From: Spirochaetota bacterium
GTDB taxonomy: Bacteria; Spirochaetota; UBA12135; COTS27; JAFLEE01
Assembly (NCBI GenBank): GCA_017302015.1
Contig: JAFLEE010000002.1
Span: 66,301 to 130,300, forward strand
Length of the DNA: 64,000 nucleotides
Reading direction: 5' to 3'
The notes under the pieces were generated by a model. It made no database searches. It was not told the DNA's origin and worked only from the letters and a program-made list of their open reading frames with translations. Numbering within the stretch: the first letter of the stretch is position 1; each line of letters starts with the position of its first letter. Below, piece by piece: positions 1-8,815 of the stretch. The position numbers were made by a program, and so were the translations under genes.

Positions 1-175
1 CGGAAAAGGTCGCCGTGGCGCGGTAGCCCTCGCTCCGGTCGTCGAGAAAAGCGTCGAATTCGGAACGGGTCAGGGTATTTTTCCCCCAGGTTCCCACGGC
101 GCGTTGGCAGGAAGTCAGGAGGGCCAGGCAAAGGAGGGGGAGGAACCAGCGTCCGCGAGGGGTAAATCCGGCCAT
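1..175 (-). CDS. Lipoprotein, N-terminal part only
   Basis: The ATG is at 175 on the minus strand and the gene runs off the left edge, leaving about 58 residues. The N-terminus is a typical lipoprotein signal: a basic start (MAGFTPRGRW), a leucine-rich core and a lipobox LLTSC with the lipidated cysteine at residue 23. After the cysteine the protein reads RAVGTWGKNTLTRSEFDAFL. No domain can be recognised in so short a piece. It should sit in the periplasm or outer membrane. It is divergent from the tRNA genes to its right. The signal peptide makes the reading frame credible; the function is unknown. Confidence 0.7.
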   Translation of the reverse strand, partial: MAGFTPRGRWFLPLLCLALLTSCQRAVGTWGKNTLTRSEFDAFLDDRSEGYRATATFS

Positions 176-355
176 TTGGATGGATATTGTAGTGCAAGCC
201 GCCGGAAAAGGACAATGCGCGCAACCCGCGCAACGAGGCAACTTGGAGGATCTGCGCCCTAGGCCGCCGCGGGAATTCACCCCCCTGCGGGAGAGGATGG
301 AAAAACGCCGTTCCCAGGCATGGAAGGGCCTTCGCGGTCCGCTCGGGGGTGGAAT

Positions 356-385
356 TTGGAAAAAGGGCCCCAATGAAGCTATAAT
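356..385 (+). promoter_or_regulatory. Promoter for tRNA-Tyr
   Basis: There is a perfect -10 box TATAAT at 380-385 and a weaker -35 box TTGGAA at 356-361, separated by 18 bases. The -10 ends 8 bases before the mature tRNA-Tyr, so transcription would start at or just before the tRNA. The rest of 176-355 shows no gene. Confidence 0.55.
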
Positions 386-393
386 TGCGTGTC

Positions 394-475
394 GGAGAGA
401 TACTCAAGCGGTCAACGAGGGCAGACTGTAAATCTGCTGGCTATGCCTTCGAAGGTTCGAATCCTTCTCTCTCCA
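394..475 (+). tRNA. tRNA-Tyr (anticodon GTA)
   Basis: This is a class II tRNA of 82 bases. The acceptor stem GGAGAGA (394-400) pairs perfectly with TCTCTCC (468-474), and the discriminator is A475. The anticodon stem-loop GCAGACTGTAAATCTGC gives anticodon GTA. A long variable arm follows, then a T-loop with TTCGAAT. No CCA is encoded. Confidence 0.95.
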
Positions 476-495
476 TATCGCCTGGATGGCGATGG

Positions 496-534
496 GCGAT
501 CCGCGCGGCATGAAGCCAGCGCAAAGCGGATCGC
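496..534. repeat. 9-bp inverted repeat between tRNA-Tyr and tRNA-Gly
   Basis: GCGATCCGC (496-504) and GCGGATCGC (526-534) are exact reverse complements separated by 21 bases. The hairpin lies in the spacer between the two tRNA genes. It has no T-run, so it is more likely a processing structure in a shared precursor than a terminator. Function is inferred only. Confidence 0.4.
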
Positions 535-592
535 GACCTCCCGTTCCCTGCCTCGTGGATCGGGTGGCGCTCTTTTCGGTCGTTTGGAAGTT

Positions 593-664
593 GCGGGTGT
601 CGTATAGTGGTTATTACCTCAGCCTTCCAAGCTGAAGATGGCGGTTCGATTCCGCTCACCCGCT
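593..664 (+). tRNA. tRNA-Gly (anticodon TCC)
   Basis: The acceptor stem GCGGGTG (593-599) pairs with CACCCGC (657-663) and the discriminator is T664. The anticodon loop CTTCCAA gives anticodon TCC. The T-loop reads TTCGATT. The length is 72 bases. CCA is not encoded. It lies only 4 bases before tRNA-Leu, so both are probably cut from one transcript. Confidence 0.95.
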
Positions 665-2206
665 TGTCGCCCAAGTGGTGGAATTGGTAGACACGCCAGC
701 TTGAGGGGCTGGTGGTAGCAATACTGTAGGAGTTCGAGTCTCCTCTTGGGCAATGTTCGACAGGAATCGGTAGAGCGCCACGAGCGCCTCCGTATCCATC
801 CGGCAATACCTTACCAGGTCTTGCCGGATTTTTTGTTTTTGGGCCTCGGGCGCGCCGCCGAGATGGGCCTCGAGCCAGGCGATGCTGGCCGTGTGGCCGT
901 CGCCGATATCCAGATCCCCGTAACTCTGGCCCGAGACGAGCGGGAGCAGGGTCTTGATCCCGGTGCGGCCGCCCTGGTCGGGATGGTAATAGTGGAAAAA
1001 ACGGAAGGGATCCCAGAAATCGATGATTTTGGGGAGGGCTTCCCGGATCCAGCCCTGGTGCTCGGGGAAGGCGTCGGCCAATTCCCTCAGGCGGCTCGTT
1101 TCGAAGCCCGCGTTGAAGACCCCGATGGTCGCGGCGCCGGAAAGGGCGGCCTTCAGGGCTTCGAGGAAGGCGGGCCGGGGGTCCGGCGTCTCGGGGTGCC
1201 AATCCCCCAAGTGCTCGGCCGTTTCGGGCTCGCTCTTTTCGTCTTTCAAGCGGTGTAGCGAGAATTGGAACACCATCACCTGGTAGGGCCGCGTCCCGGG
1301 CACGAAGGGCACCGCGGTCTGGCAGGCCTCGAAGTCGACGAAATGGAGGGGGAAGCGCACCTCGGAAAGGAACGCGCGGATGGCCTCCCGGTCGCTCCAC
1401 GGGATGCCGCTTTTCACGGCCCGCACCTGGATGCGCTGCGTTTCGGAGAGCGGCCAGGAATCGGGGACCTCTTTGAGGGTGTGGATGCCCCGGGCGAGGA
1501 GGTCTTCGGCCGTGCGGCGTCCGCGGTGGAGCGTAAAGACGCTGTGCTCGGGGCGGGGCGGGATGCAATGGTCGTGCATGGGACAGGCGGCGGGATGCTG
1601 GCACCAGGGGCCCGTGCTGCGCTCGGGTTCCTCCGCGTGGTCCCTCAGGAAGGCGCGGCGGCGCGCCACGGATTCCACATCGCGTTGCCTCGCCACGACG
1701 GTGGAGGTGACGTCCTGGCTGCGGAAGAGGAGGGCGGGATCGATGGTGTCCCCGCTCTGGTAATCCCGGTGGAGGAGGAGGACGCGGGCGCGGCGGAGGG
1801 AGCATCCGGCGGCCGTGAAGACCGACCAGGCGAGGGTCGCCTCGGCCAGATGGGCATCGCGCAGGTTCATGGCATCGGTGGCGAGGATCACGTCGTAATG
1901 GCCCCCGGGCTGCGCCGCGAGGACGGAGGCCGAGGCGTCGCAGCCCGCCTCCACGAGCCGGGGTTCGTAGAGCGTCCGTCCCGAGGGGAGCGCGGCCCGG
2001 GTGGCCGCCTCCGCCGCCTCCAGGCCCTCGGGGATCTGGATCCCGTCTGGGAACCAGCGCCGGCAAAGGGCGAGGATCTCACCGCGCTGGTCGAATTGGA
2101 GGATGGGCGCTCCGGATAATTCCCCGGGGCGGTGGAGGCGGTTCCACAATAATTTTTCGCACCGCCGACCATCGGCGAAATCGCGCCAGGTGGCCGCCGG
2201 GGTCAA
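656..2206 (-). CDS. DUF2779-type nuclease with DEDD exonuclease fold
   Basis: From the TTG start proposed here the protein has 516 residues. The N-terminal half starts like Cas4-type nucleases and carries three cysteines (202, 208, 214, in a CQHPAACPMHDHC stretch) that could hold an iron-sulphur cluster. The C-terminal half has DEDD exonuclease motifs: VDFEA (Asp291, Glu293), FNAGFE, and YCRMD (Asp471). The usual nuclease lysine of the Cas4 core is not obvious, so only the DEDD half is likely to be active. The TTG (2206-2204) overlaps the sppA stop in TTGA, implying coupling; an upstream ATG at 2281 would add 25 residues inside sppA. The last 31 or so codons lie antisense to tRNA-Leu and the stop falls in tRNA-Gly. 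The substrate is unknown. Confidence 0.7.
   Translation of the reverse strand: MTPAATWRDFADGRRCEKLLWNRLHRPGELSGAPILQFDQRGEILALCRRWFPDGIQIPEGLEAAEAATRAALPSGRTLYEPRLVEAGCDASASVLAAQPGGHYDVILATDAMNLRDAHLAEATLAWSVFTAAGCSLRRARVLLLHRDYQSGDTIDPALLFRSQDVTSTVVARQRDVESVARRRAFLRDHAEEPERSTGPWCQHPAACPMHDHCIPPRPEHSVFTLHRGRRTAEDLLARGIHTLKEVPDSWPLSETQRIQVRAVKSGIPWSDREAIRAFLSEVRFPLHFVDFEACQTAVPFVPGTRPYQVMVFQFSLHRLKDEKSEPETAEHLGDWHPETPDPRPAFLEALKAALSGAATIGVFNAGFETSRLRELADAFPEHQGWIREALPKIIDFWDPFRFFHYYHPDQGGRTGIKTLLPLVSGQSYGDLDIGDGHTASIAWLEAHLGGAPEAQKQKIRQDLVRYCRMDTEALVALYRFLSNIAQEETRTPTVLLPPAPQAGVSTNSTTWATSG
669..752 (+). tRNA. tRNA-Leu (anticodon GAG)
   Basis: This is a class II tRNA of 84 bases. The acceptor stem GCCCAAG (669-675) pairs with CTTGGGC (745-751) and the discriminator is A752. 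The anticodon loop CTTGAGG gives anticodon GAG. The long variable arm and the T-loop TTCGAGT are as expected. The whole gene is antisense to the 3' end of the DUF2779-type coding region on the minus strand. Confidence 0.95.
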
Positions 2207-4698
2207 GGGGCGGTCACCGGTCGCCGGTCGCTCGCGCGCACCTGGAGGCCCGTCTGGGAGCGGAATTCCCGTTGGATCCAATGGGCCGGGTTCGCATCGA
2301 AGGTTCCTGCGCCGCTTAACGGGGTGGAAACGAGGCCGAGGGGAGCCGCCTTCCCGGCCGGGTTGAACCAGGAGACCAACCGGCGGGCCCCGGCGGTCAG
2401 GAAAGAGAGGCGCAGCCCGAGCAGATTCTGGATCCCGGGGAAGCTGTCCAGGGTCGGGTTATAGAAGACCCAGGAGAGGCGATCGGCCGGGGCGAAGGCC
2501 ACGTCTTCCACGTACTCGGAGGCGACGCCGACGCCGCCGGGGGCGTCGGCGAGTCCGTTGGTGAGGGCGTCGCGACCCGTCCACACGCGCCCCTGGGCGA
2601 TGGTCTCGAGTTCGTCGGGTTTGAAACGGCCCTTGCCGGTGCGGCCGAGGCGCACGACGTCGAGGAATTCGCGGTAGGCCGCCATGATCTCGCGCACGGT
2701 CTTGTCCCGTTGTTCCGGGTTCAGCGGCCGGGCCAGGCTCCCGGAGCCCGCCATGGGGCCGATCCCCGACCCGTCGGTGGTGATCTTGAGTTTGGCCAGC
2801 AGGCCCTCGATGCTGGGGCGCGTGTAGATCACCCCGATGCTCCCGGTGATGGTCATGGGCGAGGCGAAGATCCGCCCCGCGCTGGCGCTCACGTAATAGC
2901 CCCCCGAGGCCGCCACGTCGCCGAAGGAGACGATGACCGGCAGGAGCCGCTTCGTATCGGTGGCGATGCGCGCCAAGCGGTTCCAGATGAGGTCGCTGGC
3001 GGAGACCGAACCGCCGCCGGAATCCACGCGCACGAGGATCGCCCGGGTGGCCGGGTTCGCCAGGGCCTGGTCGAGGGCGCGCAGCACGGTGGTGCTGCCG
3101 GTGGCGCCCGCGCCGGTGAGCGGGTTGGCGTAGCTTTCGCCGTCGATGATGCTGCCGGTGATCTCGATGACGGCGATGGAGGGATCGAGGGAGCCCTCCC
3201 AGGCGCGCTCCCGGTCGGCGAAGAGGGCGGCCGCGGAGCGGAAGACGACGCCCTCTTGGCGCAGCTGTTCGAGGGCTTCTTCCCGGTAGGCGACGCGGTC
3301 GATGAGGCCGGCTTCGTGGGCCTGGGCCGAACTGTAGGGCCCCTTGGAAAGCAGTTCGTCCACGCTCTGCTTGAGGCGCCGCGATTTTTGGATCTCGGGG
3401 AAGATGTTGGAGACGAACACGGAGAGGAGGTGCTCCTCTTCCTCCCGGGCGAAGGGGCTTCGGTTGGTGCGGATGTACGGCTCGCCGAAGGATTTATAAT
3501 TGCCGGCCTGCACGACATCGACGGAGACCCCGACGAAATCGAGGAAGTCGCGCAGATAATAGCCCTCGAAGCGGAGGCCCTTGAGGTCGACCTCGCCGAC
3601 CTTGCTGAGGATCACCTGGTTGGCGGCGCTCGCGGCGAAATATTCGGGCTGGCTATACCCATTGGCGAAGACCACGACCCGCCGGCCCGAATCGCGCAGG
3701 CGCCTAATCTCGCCGCGCAGTTCGTCCATCACCCCGTAGCCGCCCCCGAACCCGTCGAGTTCGAGGAAGAGCCCGCGCACGCCGGGGGCCTCGAGGATGG
3801 TGTTGACGACCTGGTGGAGTTCGAGGAGGGAGGGGATGTATTCCAGCCCCTCGACCCTCCCCAAAATGGCCTTGGGCGCGCCGCGGAGCACCAGGGGCAC
3901 CCAGGTCTGGGCTTTGCGCCCCCGAAGCGGCCGCGCGTTCGCCGGGCCGGGGGGTTGGAGGCCGGGTTCCCGGGCGTGCCATTCGACGGTATGGCGATAG
4001 GCCGTGAACCGGTTGCTGGCGAGCACGGTGGTGCGGTCGGCCAGGGTCACGCCCCCGAGGTCGAGGCTGAGGCCGGTATAGAGTTCGTTGAAATCGTACT
4101 TGACCTGGAGGTTCACGGCCTTGAAGAGGCGGAGGTCGGAGTAGAAGGAATGGGTGGAGGGCTTGAGGAGGGCGGCGTTCCACTGGTAGGAGAGCGTCCA
4201 CACTTCCCCGAAGGGACGGAACGACAGGGCCCCCGTGAGCGCCGGCTCGCTCAGGCCGATATTGTGCACGGCGAGGCCGAGGCTCATCCACCAAAGCGGC
4301 CGAAGCACGGCGCTCAGGTCGTGCTCGGCGTTGCTCGCCTCGGTGCGCAGGGCGTAGCCTAGGGTGATCCCCCGGTGGACCGGAAGGGCGAGGGACCAGA
4401 TGGATCCGTCGACGAGATTGCCGGCGGGCCCGGGCGTCTGGTAGAGGGCGATCCCGAGGACGCCGAGGTTGAAAGCGGCCCGCACCCCCGGGTCGAAATT
4501 CGTGCCGGTGCTCGAGAAAGAGAAGGCGGCCGAGACGCCCCCGGCATCGGCCTTGGAGGCGGGGGAGACGACCTGCTCGAAGGCCCCGTAGGTGGCGGAG
4601 AGGGGGTCCATGGATTCTCCGGGCCAAAAACGATTGGCGGAGAAGGCGCAGGCGCAAAAGACGGCGGCGAGGAGCGCCGCCGCGAAGGGGGTTTTCAT
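2203..4698 (-). CDS. sppA: SppA-type signal peptide peptidase with extra N-terminal domain
   Basis: This is an 831-residue S49 serine protease of the long SppA type, which digests cleaved signal peptides at the membrane. Residues 1-20 form a signal peptide. Residues 280-480 form the first S49 domain with the general-base lysine in NYKS (Lys402). Residues 505-720 form the second domain with the nucleophile in DVAASGG (Ser598). The catalytic pair is thus intact and split over the two domains, as in E. coli SppA. The family is usually about 590-620 residues; here residues 21-270 are an extra region rich in alternating hydrophobic and aromatic strands, resembling an outer-membrane or beta-sheet domain. 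The gene is second in a minus-strand run and overlaps the next gene by 4 bases. Confidence 0.9.
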   Translation of the reverse strand: MKTPFAAALLAAVFCACAFSANRFWPGESMDPLSATYGAFEQVVSPASKADAGGVSAAFSFSSTGTNFDPGVRAAFNLGVLGIALYQTPGPAGNLVDGSIWSLALPVHRGITLGYALRTEASNAEHDLSAVLRPLWWMSLGLAVHNIGLSEPALTGALSFRPFGEVWTLSYQWNAALLKPSTHSFYSDLRLFKAVNLQVKYDFNELYTGLSLDLGGVTLADRTTVLASNRFTAYRHTVEWHAREPGLQPPGPANARPLRGRKAQTWVPLVLRGAPKAILGRVEGLEYIPSLLELHQVVNTILEAPGVRGLFLELDGFGGGYGVMDELRGEIRRLRDSGRRVVVFANGYSQPEYFAASAANQVILSKVGEVDLKGLRFEGYYLRDFLDFVGVSVDVVQAGNYKSFGEPYIRTNRSPFAREEEEHLLSVFVSNIFPEIQKSRRLKQSVDELLSKGPYSSAQAHEAGLIDRVAYREEALEQLRQEGVVFRSAAALFADRERAWEGSLDPSIAVIEITGSIIDGESYANPLTGAGATGSTTVLRALDQALANPATRAILVRVDSGGGSVSASDLIWNRLARIATDTKRLLPVIVSFGDVAASGGYYVSASAGRIFASPMTITGSIGVIYTRPSIEGLLAKLKITTDGSGIGPMAGSGSLARPLNPEQRDKTVREIMAAYREFLDVVRLGRTGKGRFKPDELETIAQGRVWTGRDALTNGLADAPGGVGVASEYVEDVAFAPADRLSWVFYNPTLDSFPGIQNLLGLRLSFLTAGARRLVSWFNPAGKAAPLGLVSTPLSGAGTFDANPAHWIQREFRSQTGLQVRASDRRPVTAP

Positions 4699-4720
4699 CG
4701 TGGGATTCCTGGGGCCCGGT

Positions 4721-5656
4721 TCAGGGCTCGGCCAAGCCGCGGGCGGCGAGTTGATCGAGGATGCGGGAGAGGTCGGCCTGCAGGGCGAGCTCCCGCCGGT
4801 ATCCCTCTAAAATTACTCGAATTTCGTTGGTGGGGGAAACCGACCCCGCGAGGGCTCCCAGCAGTTGGATCTTCTCTTCGACGAGACCCGCGGAGGCGCT
4901 TCGGGGAAAATCGCCCTGGAGCTGGCGCAGCAGCGCGGAAGCATCGGCGAACGCCCCGCGGGCGACCGCCGCCCGGGAGAGCCGAAGCCAGGCATCGAGG
5001 CGGAGCGCGGAAGCGGGGAATTTCCGGGTGAAATCGCCCCAAAGTTCCGCCGCGCGCTCCGGTTCCCCGCGGGAATAGGCCAAATCGCCCAGGGCCAGGG
5101 CCGCCGCCTCGCGCAGGACGGGGCTGGGATTGACCGTCAGGCGCGTCAGCAGGGTTTCGCTGAGGTCGTAGTGTTCCTTCGCCGCGAGGGGGTACGGCAT
5201 CGACTTCTGCTCCACGACGAGGCGGGTTTCGCCCTCGGGCTTCTTTTCGGGGAACCAGAGATAGCGCTGGTCGGGCCGGCTGAGCACATTGGTCGTCGCC
5301 CAATCCCAGGCTTGGAGGGCGTTGGAATGGAGGTCGTCCCCCCGCTTCATTTCGATGCGGGCCCTCAGGTAGTCGAGGAAGGCCGCGCTGCGGCCGGCGA
5401 AATCCTCCCGGATCTCCCCGAGTTCCCGGGAGGCATCGGCCCAGCGTTCTTTCTTGAGCAATTTGAGCACCAGCTCGTAGCGCCGCATGAAGAGGCGCTT
5501 GTCGGTGAGGGTGTCGTCCTTAAGGACCTGGTCGCGGAAGGAGCGTTCCGCATCGGCGAGGGAGGCCTTTTGGTTCTGGGAGTAGAGGCCCCCAATGGGC
5601 AGGATCAGGGCGAAGAGGAGCGGGAGGTGGGGGGTTCGGAGACGCAAGGCTCCCAT
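4721..5656 (-). CDS. Secreted TPR-like repeat protein
   Basis: The protein has 311 residues from the ATG at 5656, which opens a clear signal peptide (MGALRLRTPHLPLLFALILP). The reading frame is open to 5797, but that longer form would bury the signal peptide. The mature part is alpha-helical with TPR-like pairs, for example AALALGDLAYSRGEPERAAE and AWLRLSRAAVARGAFADAS, typical of periplasmic scaffold or assembly proteins. It lies 22 bases upstream of sppA and is probably the first gene of that operon. A TATAAT sequence overlaps the ATG itself, so the true start could be a few codons downstream (a TTG lies at 5647). The specific role is unknown. Confidence 0.65.
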   Translation of the reverse strand: MGALRLRTPHLPLLFALILPIGGLYSQNQKASLADAERSFRDQVLKDDTLTDKRLFMRRYELVLKLLKKERWADASRELGEIREDFAGRSAAFLDYLRARIEMKRGDDLHSNALQAWDWATTNVLSRPDQRYLWFPEKKPEGETRLVVEQKSMPYPLAAKEHYDLSETLLTRLTVNPSPVLREAAALALGDLAYSRGEPERAAELWGDFTRKFPASALRLDAWLRLSRAAVARGAFADASALLRQLQGDFPRSASAGLVEEKIQLLGALAGSVSPTNEIRVILEGYRRELALQADLSRILDQLAARGLAEP

Positions 5657-6140
5657 TATAAAACGAAGTGGGGTTTGGGGGAGGGTTTGCGGTGATGGCA
5701 TGCCACCATCCTCCGGATGGGTCGCGGTTGAAGGAAACCCCTCGATTTCGATGCGGCCCTGGCGGGTCACACGCTTGGTTTTATTCGCTTGATCCATTTA
5801 AATAATCGGGATCCTCGAAACCGACCTACGATTGGGGATGGCCGTTCAAAACAAGGCACGCATGGGCGTTTCAGTTCATGCGAGGGGATGGTGTGCGACG
5901 GTCCAGGGGAATTTTCTGTGGAGGGTTATCGCGGCAATCCTTTCAAAGGGTTTGAAACAAGGACTGAGGAAACGAACGTACCAGAGACAAGAAATCGTTG
6001 AAGAATTCGATGAATTCAATGGATAGAAATCCGCAGATTATATGGATCTTTGTCCAAAACCCCCCTCTTCCATACCCCGATCTGGCCGATTCCTTCGCTT
6101 TATGCAACCGCTTGCCTCTCCGGTAGAATGTCTCCCAAGG
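5657..6140. other. Intergenic region between divergent genes
   Basis: No supportable gene is visible here. A perfect inverted repeat TTTCAAA-GGG-TTTGAAA lies at 5941-5957 and could bind a dimeric regulator. A GAATTC pair (6004-6018) follows. Short open frames in this stretch lack ribosome sites and family features. The hppA promoter starts at 6141. Confidence 0.4.
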
Positions 6141-6169
6141 TTGACGCCCAATTGGACCCGTTATAGAAT
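6141..6169 (+). promoter_or_regulatory. Sigma-70-type promoter for hppA
   Basis: The -35 box TTGACG (6141-6146) and -10 box TAGAAT (6164-6169) are 17 bases apart. This would give a leader of about 57 bases before the hppA ATG at 6234. Confidence 0.7.
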
Positions 6170-6233
6170 ACCCCCAAATTACGGTCGGAATTGTCCCCAA
6201 AGGTCGATTCCAGTCCAGTGCAAGGAGTTTTTG

Positions 6234-8723
6234 ATGAAGTTCTTCCGGAACCTTCTGGTCCGCCTCTCGGTCCTGGCTCTGACGGTCGTCCCGGCGTTCG
6301 CCGGCGAAGCCGATCTGATCCTCCCGGCCAAAGACAAGCGCACCGCGCTCTTCAATTTCTTCGGCCTCCAGATCGGCGGCGAGACGATCCTGACCCTCGG
6401 GATCGTCATCTGCCTCCTCGGCGGTATCTTCGGGATCTGGCAGTGGATGAGCCTCAAGAAGCTCCCCGTGCACAAGAGCATGCGCGACGTCTCGTCGCTC
6501 ATCTTCAGCACCTGCTGGACCTACCTCAAGACCCAGGGGCGCCTCCTCGCCATCCTGTGGCTGCTCATCGGCGCCACGATGGTGTTCTACTTCTCCTTCC
6601 TCAAGGGCATGCACATCGGCGAGACCAGCCTCATCCTCATGTGGTCGCTCATCGGCATGGGCGGCTCGTTCCTGGTGGCGCTCTTCGGCATCACCATCAA
6701 CAACATCGCCAATAGCCGCATGGCCTTCGCCTCGCTGCGCGGCAAGCCCACGCTGCTGCACTCCATCCCCACCCGCTCGGGCATGTCCATCGGCGTGCTC
6801 CTCATCTCGGTCGAACTGATCATGATGATCGTGGTGCTGAAGTTCGTCGACCCGAAGCTCGCCGGCGTCTGCTTCATCGGCTTCGCCATCGGCGAATCGC
6901 TGGGCGCCTCGGTGCTCCGCATCTGCGGCGGGATCTTCACGAAGATCGCCGACGTCGGGAGCGACATGATGAAGATCGTCTTCAAGATCAAGGAAGACGA
7001 CGCGCGCAACCCCGGCGTGATCGCCGACTGCGCCGGCGACAACGCGGGCGACAGCGTCGGCCCCACCGCCGACGGCTTCGAAACCTACGGCGTCACGGGC
7101 GTGGCCCTCATCTCCTTCATCCTCCTGGCCGTGGTGCCCGAGCACCAGTGGTCGATCATCGTGTGGATCTTCACCATGCGCATCATGATGGTGGTCCTCT
7201 CCATCCTCGCCTGGGTGATCAATAGCGGCCTCATCAAGGTCCTCTTCAAGCCCAAGGGCAAGGCCTACAATTTCGAGCATCCCCTCACGACCCTCGTGTG
7301 GCTGACCTCGCTCATCTGCATCGGCGCCACCTACGCGGTGAGCTACACCATGCTCGGCAACATGTTCCCCAACGCCCCCACCCTCTGGTGGAAACTGGCC
7401 ACCATCATCAGCTGCGGCACGATCGCGGCGGCCATCATCCCCGAACTGACCAAGGCGTTCACCTCCACCAATAGCGGCCACGTGAAAGAGATCGTCGACG
7501 CCACGAAGGAAGGCGGCACGGGCCTCACGATCCTCTCGGGCATCGTCTCGGGCAATTTCTCGGCCGTGTGGATGGGCTTCACCCTCCTCGCGCTGATGCT
7601 CGTCGCCTACCTCTCCAGCCAGGCCGGCCTCGACACGATCATGACCTACCCGTCGGTCTTCGCCTTCGGCCTCGTGGCCTTCGGCATGCTCGGCATGGGC
7701 CCCGTGACCATCGCCGTCGATTCCTACGGCCCCGTCACCGACAATGCCCAGTCCGTCTACGAGCTCTCGACGATCGAGAACATCAAGGGCATCGAGAAGG
7801 AAGTCGAGCGCGATTTCGGCTTCAAGCCCGATTTCGAGACCGGCAAGATGTACCTGGAGGAGAACGACGGCTGCGGCAACACCTTCAAGGCGACCGCCAA
7901 GCCCATGCTCATCGGCACCGCCGTCGTCGGCGCGACCACGATGATCTTCTCCATGATCCTCATGCTGCAGAAGACCTTCAAGGAAGGCGCCATCATGGAC
8001 AAGGGCGTGCCCGCCATGAACGGCGTGACCGAGAAGATCTCCCAGGGCTGGCAGACGCTGTCGGCCCTCTCCATCATCGACCCCTGGGTCATCCTGGGCA
8101 TGCTCGCCGGCGGCGCCGTCATCTACTGGTTCAGCGGCGCCTCCATGCAGGCCGTGACCGTGGGCGCCTACCGCGCCGTGGAATACATCAAGAAGAACAT
8201 CAAGCTCGACGGCAGCCAGAAGGCCTCGGCGAAAGATTCGAACGAAGTCGTCCGCATCTGCACGGTCTTCGCGCAGAAGGGCATGATCAACATCTTCGTG
8301 GTGATCTTCTCCTTCGCCCTGGGTTTCGCGTTCATCAACCCGGTCTTCTTCACCGCCTACCTCATCAGCATCGCGCTCTTCGGCCTGTTCGCCGCCATCT
8401 ACATGGCCAACGCGGGCGGCGCCTGGGATAACGCGAAAAAGGTCGTCGAGACGGGCGCCACCCGCCAGAAGGGCACCGCGCTCCACGATTCCGTGGTCGT
8501 TGGCGACCTCGTGGGCGACCCCTTCAAAGACACCTCCTCGGTGGCCCTCAACCCGATCATCAAGTTCACCACCCTCTTCGGCCTCCTGGCCGTGGAAATC
8601 GCGGTGAGCAAGAATTTCTGGAACTCGGGCTGGTCGATCTACGTGGCCGCGGCCTTCATCGCCGTGGGTCTCATCTTCATCCTGCGCAGCTTCTACGGCA
8701 TGCGCATCTCGCAGAAAGACTAA
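6234..8723 (+). CDS. hppA: Membrane-bound proton/sodium-translocating pyrophosphatase
   Basis: The enzyme hydrolyses pyrophosphate and pumps H+ or Na+ across the inner membrane. It has 829 residues with about 16 membrane segments, longer than the usual 660-780, partly because of a cleavable-looking N-terminal signal (MKFFRNLLVRLSVLALTVVPAFAG). The start is fixed by AAGGAG seven bases upstream. The pyrophosphate-site motifs are present: DVGSD, EDDARNPGVIAD, GDNAGDS and, near the C-terminus, GDLVGDPFKDTS. The motif GNTFKATAK has lysine where potassium-dependent enzymes carry alanine, so a potassium-independent type is predicted. The gene is monocistronic, with its own promoter and a strong terminator. 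The coupling ion (H+ or Na+) cannot be settled by eye. Confidence 0.95.
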   Translation: MKFFRNLLVRLSVLALTVVPAFAGEADLILPAKDKRTALFNFFGLQIGGETILTLGIVICLLGGIFGIWQWMSLKKLPVHKSMRDVSSLIFSTCWTYLKTQGRLLAILWLLIGATMVFYFSFLKGMHIGETSLILMWSLIGMGGSFLVALFGITINNIANSRMAFASLRGKPTLLHSIPTRSGMSIGVLLISVELIMMIVVLKFVDPKLAGVCFIGFAIGESLGASVLRICGGIFTKIADVGSDMMKIVFKIKEDDARNPGVIADCAGDNAGDSVGPTADGFETYGVTGVALISFILLAVVPEHQWSIIVWIFTMRIMMVVLSILAWVINSGLIKVLFKPKGKAYNFEHPLTTLVWLTSLICIGATYAVSYTMLGNMFPNAPTLWWKLATIISCGTIAAAIIPELTKAFTSTNSGHVKEIVDATKEGGTGLTILSGIVSGNFSAVWMGFTLLALMLVAYLSSQAGLDTIMTYPSVFAFGLVAFGMLGMGPVTIAVDSYGPVTDNAQSVYELSTIENIKGIEKEVERDFGFKPDFETGKMYLEENDGCGNTFKATAKPMLIGTAVVGATTMIFSMILMLQKTFKEGAIMDKGVPAMNGVTEKISQGWQTLSALSIIDPWVILGMLAGGAVIYWFSGASMQAVTVGAYRAVEYIKKNIKLDGSQKASAKDSNEVVRICTVFAQKGMINIFVVIFSFALGFAFINPVFFTAYLISIALFGLFAAIYMANAGGAWDNAKKVVETGATRQKGTALHDSVVVGDLVGDPFKDTSSVALNPIIKFTTLFGLLAVEIAVSKNFWNSGWSIYVAAAFIAVGLIFILRSFYGMRISQKD

Positions 8724-8745
8724 AACCGAAGCCCGCGCTTCGTGA

Positions 8746-8778
8746 AAAAGGGCTCCCCTTCGGGAGCCCTTTTTTTTT
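8746..8778 (+). terminator. Rho-independent terminator of hppA
   Basis: The stem GGGCTCCC (8750-8757) pairs with GGGAGCCC (8762-8769) around a four-base loop, with an A-run before it and nine T residues after it (8770-8778). It starts about 25 bases after the hppA stop. Confidence 0.9.
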
Positions 8779-8815
8779 GCCTTCACAGCGCGGATCCCGT
8801 TCCCGGCGGGGCGCT

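Noticed and set aside
441-2066. A 541-codon frame on the minus strand in another register of the nuclease gene
   Set aside because: Arg/Pro/Gly-rich shadow protein without any domain; the DUF2779 frame explains the region.
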